Shown here piece after piece: positions 23,988 to 31,485 of a stretch of DNA of 40,803 nt. Below the pieces are notes generated by a model that saw nothing but the letters and a program-made list of their open reading frames with translations, was not told the origin of the DNA and searched no databases. Source of the stretch: Methanobacteriota archaeon (lineage in GTDB: Archaea; Thermoplasmatota; Poseidoniia; Poseidoniales; Thalassarchaeaceae); contig PBHZ01000019.1 of the NCBI GenBank assembly GCA_002719615.1, positions 33,651 to 74,453 on the forward strand, in the 5' to 3' direction. The translations under genes and the position numbers were made by a program. Within the stretch, counting starts at the first letter, position 1. Each line of letters begins with the position of its first letter.

Positions 23988-24957
23988 TATTCATTAACTC
24001 CAAAATTTCTTCTACTAATATCAATGCTTCTTTATCTCCCTCGGCAGCCAATCTCCTTGTCATAAAAAATGCCTCTGATATCCTATCTTGTGCTATCATT
24101 AATTTTACTTTTTCTTTTAACCCGATTTTTTGTGTTATCAATTCTACTTCTTCAATCTCAATTATTGAATTTGAAATTTGTTCCATTTTTTTTAGGAAAT
24201 CAACTCTTTGAGATATCTTTGGAATTTTCCAAGGTTTACTCTTCCGCCCTTCTAATTTATCTTCCATTCTGGATTTAAATAATTCTCTAGATTTGGATTT
24301 GGGGAAATGAGTTTGAGCCTGATCATAACAAAACCAAGCTTGATCAAATTCTTCTCTCCTTTCATGTAATTTTCCTAACTCTATCCATAATTCATAATTT
24401 GAAGAGTTTTGTGATAACAGATATTTACTTAATTCAAGGAATAAATTTTCATAACCAGCTTTTTTTAATCTTTCAATTCTTCTTGAAAATAGAATATTCG
24501 CCCTAGGATCTCTAATATCTAAAAGTTTCAATCTTTCTCTAAATATCTCAATTTCTTTATTATTATTTTTAATATTTAACCACCATATATCAGGATCCAA
24601 AGGATCAATTTTGAATGCAGCTTCTAGCAACTTAATGCCTGATTGAATTAGATTGATGTTATGTAACTGTTCTAGCAGTACCTTATCTCTTCCCAAAATA
24701 TTGAATAAATCCTCGAGAATTAATTTAATCCCTAAATCATCTTTATTTATCATCTTTATTTTAACTAATAGATGCCAGTTATCGGGATTTGTAAAGTCAT
24801 ATAGTATAGCCTGTTTTGCATTTTGTTCTGCCCACATCACGTTATTCTGATCCAATCCTAAATTCAAAAATTTCTCTGCCTGACTTCTATGTCTATTCCC
24901 CAAACTTCGTCTGGGATGCTGTAAATTTTTTTTTATATTTATTTTATCTTGGCTCAT
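23977..24957 (-). CDS. TPR/HAT-like repeat protein, unknown function
   Basis: 326 residues from ATG 24957 (MSQDKINIKK); a longer frame to 25026 would run into ubiD. The sequence is largely helical with repeat-like units, the clearest being SSNYELWIELGKLHERREEFDQAWFCYDQAQTHFP written in parts around NYELWIELGKL and FDQAWFCYDQA, and earlier DPDIWWLNIKN and NPDNWHLLVKI. Tryptophans at fixed positions recall HAT or TPR motifs of RNA-processing scaffolds. The basic middle (EGRKSKPWKIPK) separates a final helical part. It lies seven bases after ubiD and overlaps the Nudix gene, so all three are probably one operon. Confidence 0.65.
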   Translation of the reverse strand: MSQDKINIKKNLQHPRRSLGNRHRSQAEKFLNLGLDQNNVMWAEQNAKQAILYDFTNPDNWHLLVKIKMINKDDLGIKLILEDLFNILGRDKVLLEQLHNINLIQSGIKLLEAAFKIDPLDPDIWWLNIKNNNKEIEIFRERLKLLDIRDPRANILFSRRIERLKKAGYENLFLELSKYLLSQNSSNYELWIELGKLHERREEFDQAWFCYDQAQTHFPKSKSRELFKSRMEDKLEGRKSKPWKIPKISQRVDFLKKMEQISNSIIEIEEVELITQKIGLKEKVKLMIAQDRISEAFFMTRRLAAEGDKEALILVEEILELMNNEK

Positions 24958-24964
24958 AATGAAA

Positions 24965-26236
24965 TCACAAAACCGATTCATACTCTGCTTTATCTGTACC
25001 TGGTGGAAGTGTAGCATCCATTCCAATTTTACTGGTCAAACCTTCCTTGGATCTACTTGGATCAAGACTTGATCCTTTTTGATTGGAAAGTATTACTGTA
25101 TCTTTATCGGGCTGCCATCGAGTCATTAACGCCCATTCTACTCTTGTAGGATTTGAGGTATCTATGTCTTTATCTACCACAATAACTTGTTTCATAGATT
25201 TATGACCATTTAATGCCGCATGTATTGCTTTAACCCCATCGCCTTCTTTTTGTGGTTCTATTTGTACAACCGAAGATAACCAACCACAACCACCATCAGT
25301 CAAGTAAACGTCGGTACATGGAACAACTGCTGAAACGGCGGCTTTTATTGTCGGAGCTCTTGGCATACCCATCAAAGTTCTGTGCTCTACTTCTGCTTGA
25401 ATCAAGGCATGGAATATTGGTTCATTTCTATGATGTACTGCATCATATTCTATTACTGGTTCTTGTCTAACTCCATCTACTGTTCCTGTAATATCTACAT
25501 ATGGTCCTTCATCATCAAATTCGAGTGTTATTCTTGCCTCCATAGCGTATTCAGCATTTGCCGGAACGGCTATTCCATTATTTAATCTAACAAGAGTTAG
25601 AGGCTTTCCATGTAATTTTTGATGCAATGAAGCTGCTACTCTCAATTCATCTAACGGTTCATTGAATGACATTGCTGCAGCCAAAAGAACAACCGGATCA
25701 GGAGCATTGACAACTGCTATTGATACTTCATCTCCATTTTCTTGTGCTCCTTCCATCATGGTACGCAGATGTCTTGGAACAAATCTTGACACAGTATGAT
25801 TTTTATCTCTCAAATATTGTCTATGGAATGACATATTTCTAATTCCTCCATATTCTGCTATAATTACTGATGCTGATTGATATCTTCCTTTATCTTCTTT
25901 GTAGTGCCAAGGAATTGGAATAATTTCTAGATTTACTTGTTTCTGAGTATTACTCATAACTGGGGCTTCATCTTTCTCAATTATTATTGGTTCAGAAGGA
26001 TTCTTCATTGCCCAGGCCATTGTATCAATCAACTCTCCAGGGGTAATGTCAAAGGTACTACATATCCTCTCTCTCGTTAACACGTTAACAGCGGCCTTAT
26101 GTCCGTCTGATTCGGTAATATTAGTGAATAAAAGAGGAGGATTTCCTTTACCAACAGAATATTCCAACATTTCATTAATTACACTAGTTCTTTCTTCAAC
26201 TTTTTCAACATCATGAAGCAAGTCCCGGAATGACAT
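24965..26236 (-). CDS. UbiD-family prenylated-FMN decarboxylase
   Basis: Decarboxylase of the UbiD fold, which needs prenylated FMN made by a UbiX-type enzyme. 423 residues from ATG 26236 (MSFRDLLHDVEK), the usual beginning for the family; ATG 26287 would add 17 residues. Seen: IPIPWHYKEDKGRYQSAS, VIIAEYGG, the active-site region DDEGPYVDITG, and VVDKDIDTSNPTRVEWA near the end. Many archaea use a UbiD homologue as trans-anhydromevalonate 5-phosphate decarboxylase in the archaeal mevalonate pathway; isopentenyl phosphate kinase, the next enzyme of that route, is in this window, so this is the favoured reading. Aromatic acid decarboxylation for quinones is the alternative. Confidence 0.85.
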   Translation of the reverse strand: MSFRDLLHDVEKVEERTSVINEMLEYSVGKGNPPLLFTNITESDGHKAAVNVLTRERICSTFDITPGELIDTMAWAMKNPSEPIIIEKDEAPVMSNTQKQVNLEIIPIPWHYKEDKGRYQSASVIIAEYGGIRNMSFHRQYLRDKNHTVSRFVPRHLRTMMEGAQENGDEVSIAVVNAPDPVVLLAAAMSFNEPLDELRVAASLHQKLHGKPLTLVRLNNGIAVPANAEYAMEARITLEFDDEGPYVDITGTVDGVRQEPVIEYDAVHHRNEPIFHALIQAEVEHRTLMGMPRAPTIKAAVSAVVPCTDVYLTDGGCGWLSSVVQIEPQKEGDGVKAIHAALNGHKSMKQVIVVDKDIDTSNPTRVEWALMTRWQPDKDTVILSNQKGSSLDPSRSKEGLTSKIGMDATLPPGTDKAEYESVL

Positions 26237-26281
26237 ATAGCTTACCAACTGCTCAATCTGTTTGAATGTTAGCAATAACAA

Positions 26282-26296
26282 TGACATTTTATGTCA
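26282..26296. promoter_or_regulatory. Perfect palindrome in the ubiD-rpsL divergent region
   Basis: TGACAT-TTT-ATGTCA is a perfect inverted repeat with 6-base arms. It lies between the two divergent genes, just upstream of the preferred ubiD start, so it could be an operator for a dimeric regulator. It could also be a chance hairpin. No other copy was noticed in the window. Confidence 0.3.
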
Positions 26297-26320
26297 ATAT
26301 CAATTGACTTAAGCCTCTCA

Positions 26321-26329
26321 TTTCTTATA
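26321..26329 (+). promoter_or_regulatory. Candidate TATA element for rpsL
   Basis: TTTCTTATA lies about 41-49 bases before the TTG start of rpsL, which with archaeal TATA-to-start spacing would give a leader of about 20 bases. The leader contains a GGTCGCCGAGACA stretch closely matched upstream of EF-2. Assigned by composition and position only. Confidence 0.35.
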
Positions 26330-26369
26330 CCAAAGGTGGGTCGCCGAGACATCATTTAGAGGGTTATAG

Positions 26370-26810
26370 TTGGGTCGTGGATTATTTTCTGGTTCGAAAA
26401 TGAAGAGTGATCGTAAGAAATATAGGTGGAAGGAACGACAATTCCGAAATCGACAATTCAAGAGGCGTTCTGGAGGAGTCTTGAAACACGATCCTTTGAA
26501 AGGTAGTACCCAAGCCAAGGGAATTGTAATAGAAAAAGTTGGCTTCGAAGCGAAACAGCCTAACTCTGCTATAAGAAAGGCAGTAAAAATTAGTTTAATA
26601 AGAACAGGTAATAAACTGACAGCTTTTGCTCCAGGAGATGGTGCAATTTCGTTTATTGATGAGCATGATGAAGTCTTAGTAGAAGGAATTGGAGGAAGTA
26701 AAGGTAGATCTTACGGTGATTTACCTGGTGTAAGATTTAAAGTAATCAAAGTAAACGGTGTTTCTCTCGATGAGATGGTAAGAGGACGAAAAGAGAAACC
26801 AGTAAGGTAG
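26370..26810 (+). CDS. rpsL: 30S ribosomal protein S12 (uS12), TTG start
   Basis: Decoding-centre protein of the small subunit. 146 residues with the universal segment [15 protein letters not shown] and the [15 protein letters not shown] stretch, and the archaeal/eukaryal carboxy pattern [18 protein letters not shown]. The start is TTG 26370: it yields [20 protein letters not shown], which matches archaeal S12 beginnings, whereas the first ATG at 26400 would cut off this conserved stretch. It leads an rpsL-rpsG pair and is divergent from ubiD. Confidence 0.95.
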   Translation: MGRGLFSGSKMKSDRKKYRWKERQFRNRQFKRRSGGVLKHDPLKGSTQAKGIVIEKVGFEAKQPNSAIRKAVKISLIRTGNKLTAFAPGDGAISFIDEHDEVLVEGIGGSKGRSYGDLPGVRFKVIKVNGVSLDEMVRGRKEKPVR

Positions 26811-26818
26811 GTGTCATA

Positions 26819-27433
26819 ATGACTGAAGAAGAACAAGAAGAAAAAGTAACTCAAGATCCTATTGCAGGAATTGGGACAATGGTTTTTGGAAAATGGGATG
26901 CTACCGATGTTATTTGTGAGGATCCAGGCTTAGCTCCATATATCAATTTACAAACTATAGGTACTCCACATTCTGGAGGTAGACATGCAAATGAATATTT
27001 TGGAAAAGCTAATCTTTCTATCATTGAAAGATTTATCAATAATTTAATGCGTTCTGGAAAATTCTCAGGAAAAAAACAACATTGCGCCAAAGCCTTTGAA
27101 AATGCATTAGATTCTATTAATGAAAAAACAGGGGCTAATCCTTTACAGAATTTTATCGATGCCATTAAAGAAGCAGCACCATGTGAAGAGATAACAAGAA
27201 TAAAAATGGGTGCTGTTAGTCAACCTAAAGCAGTAGATTCTTCTCCGATGAGGCGTATTGATATTGCCCTAAGAAATCTTTCTGTTGGCTGTGCTTCTGC
27301 AACTGCAAAAAGTAAAAAATCACTAACTGAAGGTATCGTTTCTGAAATCACGAAGGCCGCGCAGGGTGACGTTAGTTCATACTCCGTAGGAAAGAGAGAT
27401 GAAGTAGAAAGAATAGCGTCCTCTGCTAGATGA
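26819..27433 (+). CDS. rpsG: 30S ribosomal protein S7 (uS7)
   Basis: Primary 16S rRNA-binding protein of the small-subunit head. 204 residues, with an acidic amino extension before FGKWD; the conserved helical core includes NLSIIERFINNLMRSG and the segment ITRIKMGAVSQPKAVDSSPMRRIDIALR. The C-terminal helix ends GKRDEVERIASSAR, as in archaeal S7. It starts eight bases after rpsL. Confidence 0.95.
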   Translation: MTEEEQEEKVTQDPIAGIGTMVFGKWDATDVICEDPGLAPYINLQTIGTPHSGGRHANEYFGKANLSIIERFINNLMRSGKFSGKKQHCAKAFENALDSINEKTGANPLQNFIDAIKEAAPCEEITRIKMGAVSQPKAVDSSPMRRIDIALRNLSVGCASATAKSKKSLTEGIVSEITKAAQGDVSSYSVGKRDEVERIASSAR

Positions 27434-27435
27434 TT

Positions 27436-27454
27436 TGGTTAAGAGACTTAACTA
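27436..27454 (+). terminator. Hairpin after rpsG, possible terminator or attenuator
   Basis: GTTAAG-AGA-CTTAAC at 27438-27452 is a perfect inverted repeat, extendable by a G-U and a U-A pair, directly after the rpsG stop. A pyrimidine- and T-rich stretch follows (to about 27483). It may separate rpsL-rpsG transcription from EF-2, which has its own candidate promoter downstream. Archaeal termination relies mainly on U-tracts, so the function of the hairpin is uncertain. Confidence 0.35.
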
Positions 27455-27488
27455 CTCTACCTTGCTTCATTTATTGTTCTTTACAATC

Positions 27489-27498
27489 GTATTTATCA
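27489..27498 (+). promoter_or_regulatory. Candidate TATA element for EF-2
   Basis: GTATTTATC lies about 38-47 bases before the EF-2 ATG, the same distance as the rpsL candidate from its start. The predicted leader contains GGTCGACGAAACA (27509-27521), nearly identical to the rpsL leader, and then GAGGTC before the ATG. Confidence 0.4.
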
Positions 27499-27535
27499 AC
27501 CTTAGGCAGGTCGACGAAACAATTGAGGTCATAAT

Positions 27536-29749
27536 ATGGGTCGTAAAGAAGATAATATTGAACGTGCAGTAGAAGTAATGCATACAAGGGAAAATATTCG
27601 AAATTTAGCAATTGCTGCCCACATAGATCATGGTAAAACCACCTTATCAGATAATCTTATTGCCGGAGCCGGAATGATGTCAGAAGATTTGGCAGGAAAA
27701 TCTAGAGTTTTGGATTTTGATGATCAAGAAAGTGCTCGTGGAATTACTATTAATGCTGCTAGTGCATCTATGGTGCACGAGGTAGATGGTTCTGATTATT
27801 TAATCAATCTAATTGATACTCCTGGCCACGTAGACTTTGGTGGAGACGTTACTCGTGCAATGAGGGCAGTAGATGGATGTATCATTTTGGCCTGTGCTGT
27901 TGAAGGTACCATGCCTCAAACAGAAACAGTCGTTAGACAAGCACTCAAGGAAAAAGTAAGGCCTGTATTATTCATAAACAAGGTGGATCGATTAATAAAC
28001 GAACTTCAAATTGATGGTGAAGAAATGATGTCTAGATTTCAGAAAATAATCATCAAAGTTAACAAATTAATCTCTACATTTGCTCCAACAGAGGAGTTAG
28101 CCAAATCCTGGCAGGTAGACGTTTCTAAGGGGACTGTTGCATTTGGCTCGGCTTACTATAATTGGGGAATGTCCATTCCTTATATGGTGAAGAGTGGGAT
28201 AAATATGACACAAGTTATGGATTATTGTAAAAATGATAAACAAAAAGAACTTGCAAAATTGGCTCCAGTACATAGGGTTCTGTTGGATATGGCAGTAGAT
28301 AAACTACCATCGCCATTAGTAGCACAGGAATATAGAATACCCAATATATGGCAGGGTGATTTAGATTCAGAGTTCGCTAAATCAATGATTAACTGCGATT
28401 CCTCAGGACCATTATCATTGATGATAGTAAAGATTTGGATGGATCCACATGCTGGAGAGGTTGCTGTAGGAAGGGTATATTCAGGATCTATTAAACATGG
28501 AGAATCCGTTTGGGCACTTGGTGCTGGTAAGGCAGAAAGAGTACAGCAAGTTAGTATGATGGTTGGAGGCGATAGGATAGCGGTTTCAGAAGTTTCTGCT
28601 GGAAATATAGCAGCATTAACTGGAATAAAAAGTGCCGCTGCAGGAGTTACTATAACACGCAATAAAGATGATACGGGTTTCGAACCAATTCGCCACTATT
28701 CAGAACCTGTCGTTACAGTTGCAGTCGAGCCTCAGTCGATGAAAGATTTACCAAAATTTATTGACGCATTAAGAAGCTTGGCCAAAGCAGATGCCTCACT
28801 ACAGGTTTCTACTAATGCAGAAACAGGGGAGGCATTATTGGCAGGTATGGGCGAACTACATTTGGAAATTACAACATACAGAATTGAAGAAGAACAAGGA
28901 ATTAAAGTGAAAGTTAGTGAACCTATTGTCGTGTACAGGGAATCAATTGAAGGAAATAATAATGGTCGTCCATTTGAAGGTAAGTCTCCAAATCGTCATA
29001 ATAGGTTTTACATTGAGGTTGAACCACTTCCTGAGAATGTTATTCAAGGTTTACGCGATGGAGATTTTGGTAAAGAAGGAGCAATTAGAACTAAAGATGC
29101 CAAAGAGGTTGGGAATAAATTTGCTGAATTTGGCATGGATAAGGATTTAATGCGTAAAATATATGCAATACATGGAACAAATGTTTTGGTGAATGATACT
29201 AAAGGAATACAAAATCTTCATGAAACTAGAGAGTTAATTATTGAAGGTTTTATTGATTGTTGTAAGAAAGGACCAGTAGCTGAAGAACCATTGATGGGAG
29301 TAATGGTAAGATTAGTTGATGCTAAACTACACGAAGATGCGATACATAGAGGCCCTGCTCAGACTATCCCGGCTGTCAGAAATTCTATGAAAGGAGCCCT
29401 AATTAGAGCTCGCTCAGTCATATTTGAGCCAATGCAAAATATCCGTATTGACGCTCCAAATGATGTTATCGGAGGAGTCACGAGTGAACTTAACAAACGT
29501 AGAGGAATAATTGAGGATATGCCGGTCGAGGGAGGAACAGCTAGTGTAATAGGCAAAATGCCAGTTGCTGAATCTTTCGGTTTTTCTAACAGTGTCAGAG
29601 CAGCAAGTCAAGGTAGGGCAGTTTGGAACACAGAAAATGCTGGCTATGTTCATTTGCCTAGGGAACTATTCAATAAAGTAGTTGTTGAAATTAGAGAGCG
29701 AAAAGGTTTGAAAACTGAGCTCCCCGGTGAAGCACAATATATGGATTAA
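27536..29749 (+). CDS. fusA: Translation elongation factor EF-2
   Basis: Ribosomal translocase GTPase, 737 residues, full length. G1 AHIDHGKT at 28-35, the ARGITI switch near 67, G3 DTPGH at 94-98 and G4 NKVD at 148-151. Domain IV carries the diphthamide loop DAIHRGPAQ; the histidine to be modified is residue 604, and Dph6 for the last modification step is encoded in this window. Domain V ends in the usual short tail. It stands apart from tuf, which often follows EF-2 in archaea; here the next gene is convergent after eight bases. Confidence 0.97.
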   Translation: MGRKEDNIERAVEVMHTRENIRNLAIAAHIDHGKTTLSDNLIAGAGMMSEDLAGKSRVLDFDDQESARGITINAASASMVHEVDGSDYLINLIDTPGHVDFGGDVTRAMRAVDGCIILACAVEGTMPQTETVVRQALKEKVRPVLFINKVDRLINELQIDGEEMMSRFQKIIIKVNKLISTFAPTEELAKSWQVDVSKGTVAFGSAYYNWGMSIPYMVKSGINMTQVMDYCKNDKQKELAKLAPVHRVLLDMAVDKLPSPLVAQEYRIPNIWQGDLDSEFAKSMINCDSSGPLSLMIVKIWMDPHAGEVAVGRVYSGSIKHGESVWALGAGKAERVQQVSMMVGGDRIAVSEVSAGNIAALTGIKSAAAGVTITRNKDDTGFEPIRHYSEPVVTVAVEPQSMKDLPKFIDALRSLAKADASLQVSTNAETGEALLAGMGELHLEITTYRIEEEQGIKVKVSEPIVVYRESIEGNNNGRPFEGKSPNRHNRFYIEVEPLPENVIQGLRDGDFGKEGAIRTKDAKEVGNKFAEFGMDKDLMRKIYAIHGTNVLVNDTKGIQNLHETRELIIEGFIDCCKKGPVAEEPLMGVMVRLVDAKLHEDAIHRGPAQTIPAVRNSMKGALIRARSVIFEPMQNIRIDAPNDVIGGVTSELNKRRGIIEDMPVEGGTASVIGKMPVAESFGFSNSVRAASQGRAVWNTENAGYVHLPRELFNKVVVEIRERKGLKTELPGEAQYMD

Positions 29750-29750
29750 T

Positions 29751-29760
29751 ATATTTTTTA
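29751..29760 (+). terminator. T-rich terminator candidate after EF-2
   Basis: A run of T (TATTTTTTA) begins directly after the EF-2 stop, fitting the U-tract termination known in archaea. It overlaps the 3' end of the convergent IDI-prenyltransferase gene, so it would be read mainly on the rightward transcript. Confidence 0.35.
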
Positions 29761-31443
29761 ATTAATCCTAATTAGTTGGAAATCTGTCAATTCTCTTAAA
29801 ACATCTACTTCTGGACAACTTTTTAGATTATTTAGACATTCATGAGCAATTGAATGATGATACATTGCTCTTTTCTTTGCATATTCGATAGAACCAGACC
29901 TATGAAGATCTTCTATAGCAGCATCTAATTCTTCTTCACTACATGGTCCATTCCCAAAAACTCTATTAAAATTAGATAGATTAGTATTACTATCCATTGC
30001 ATGAATCGCAATCAATGTTCTCTTACCTTGAATAATATCAGATCCTGCAGGTTTTCCTAAGGTTTTCGTGTCTCCCGTGATATCTATAAGATCATCCATT
30101 AATTGGAAACATAATCCTAGATTTAATCCCCATTTAGCCATATTCAAAACTACATCCTGAGGAGCATTAGATAATATAGCTCCAGTTCTAGCACAAGTCT
30201 CAAACATAGCACTCGTCTTACCTGCAATCATTGCGATATATTCTTCCTCTGAAACATGTTTTCTATTTTCAAACTCTATATCCTCTTGTTGCCCTTCGGC
30301 AACTCTTCTAACCATTTCACCGATTGCTCTTACTAAGTATCGGAGATTCTCTCCAGATATTTCAGATGATTCAGCAAGAATTTCGAATCCTACTGCTAGC
30401 ATAGCATCACCTGCATTAATAGCAGTGGCATCGTCATAAGCTACGTGAACGGCATCTAGACCTCTTCTAATAGGGTCTTGATCTATGATATCGTCATGAA
30501 CAAGAGTGAAGTTATGAATTATTTCAATACATGCTCCCAATGTGTAATGACCATTGTTAGCATTTCCGATTGCTTCTCCAACTAGTCTTGGTAAAATTGC
30601 CCTTAATCTTTTACCTCCACCTGAGAAAAGATGAGTCATAGCACCATGTAATCTCTTTTGTTCCATTTTACTTAAACTAAACATAATTTCTTGTTCTACC
30701 TTACTTTTGTGTTCTTTTAAGGCATCCATCAAACCGCTTCCAGGTTTTTCTTTATCTAAATACAATTGACCGCAATCTATAATTTCTTTATTTTCCATAC
30801 TAATTATACTATCGATATTGGGATAATTTTGTTTCAAAAAATGTTTCCATATCATCAAGAACCAAGGCGCAATATATTCGTTAGCCCATTCCCCTTTCCT
30901 TTGCATCATACTCAAAAGTTGATTTTCATCTAACCACTTGACAGTTTCAATTTCATTTTCATTAATGTTTAAACTGACATCATATTGAACTAGTAGAACA
31001 TGATCTATTTCTTTTTCAATCCAATCATTATCCCATCTGCATTGATATTCAAATCGTCCTAATAAATTAAAATCCCAATTTTCCGTTATAGACATGGAAA
31101 TTCCTAATTCATGTTCTAATTTCCTTCTAGCTGCATTAATTACTCCACTGTCGTTCTCAATATTTTCATTATCTAAATCCAAAGGATGACTGCAACATGC
31201 GTTTGCCCAAACTCCTGGAAAAGTTATTTTTTCATTTGAACGCTGTTGAACCAGCATTTCTCCCTTATTATTGACGATTACAACACTAAATGCCCGATGT
31301 CTGTGTCCTTCTCCAAAATGACAATCAAGTTTGCTCATGGTGCCAATCACATTATCTTCTTTATCAACTAATAAGCACATTTCTTCCATCATTTCTGATT
31401 GTTCGGGGTCATGTTTTTCCAAATGCTTAATAGCGTCCGACAT
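29758..31443 (-). CDS. Fused type I isopentenyl-diphosphate isomerase and GGPP-type polyprenyl synthase
   Basis: Bifunctional isoprenoid enzyme, 561 residues from ATG 31443. Residues 1-210: Nudix-fold type I IPP isomerase with GHRHRAFSV, the catalytic-cysteine segment WANACCSHPL (Cys 83/84) and the helix AARRKLEHELG. Residues 225-561: trans-prenyl synthase with GGGKRLR at 275-281, first aspartate-rich motif DDIID at 317-321, second DDLID at 450-454 and KPAGSDIIQGKRT. Phe 312, five residues before the first motif, agrees with a C20 product as in archaeal GGPP synthases. It would turn IPP into DMAPP and condense both into the membrane lipid precursor. No stop or frameshift separates the parts; a linker of about 15-20 residues joins them. 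It lies 42 bases downstream of isopentenyl phosphate kinase. Confidence 0.9.
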   Translation of the reverse strand: MSDAIKHLEKHDPEQSEMMEEMCLLVDKEDNVIGTMSKLDCHFGEGHRHRAFSVVIVNNKGEMLVQQRSNEKITFPGVWANACCSHPLDLDNENIENDSGVINAARRKLEHELGISMSITENWDFNLLGRFEYQCRWDNDWIEKEIDHVLLVQYDVSLNINENEIETVKWLDENQLLSMMQRKGEWANEYIAPWFLMIWKHFLKQNYPNIDSIISMENKEIIDCGQLYLDKEKPGSGLMDALKEHKSKVEQEIMFSLSKMEQKRLHGAMTHLFSGGGKRLRAILPRLVGEAIGNANNGHYTLGACIEIIHNFTLVHDDIIDQDPIRRGLDAVHVAYDDATAINAGDAMLAVGFEILAESSEISGENLRYLVRAIGEMVRRVAEGQQEDIEFENRKHVSEEEYIAMIAGKTSAMFETCARTGAILSNAPQDVVLNMAKWGLNLGLCFQLMDDLIDITGDTKTLGKPAGSDIIQGKRTLIAIHAMDSNTNLSNFNRVFGNGPCSEEELDAAIEDLHRSGSIEYAKKRAMYHHSIAHECLNNLKSCPEVDVLRELTDFQLIRIN

Positions 31444-31485
31444 ATATTTCAAATGTCGCAGTAGTAACTTGCCTATAATCCATCG

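Noticed and set aside
26370-26399. Starting rpsL at the first ATG (26400)
   Set aside because: This would remove the [10 protein letters not shown] segment that is conserved at the beginning of archaeal and eukaryal S12; TTG 26370 is better.
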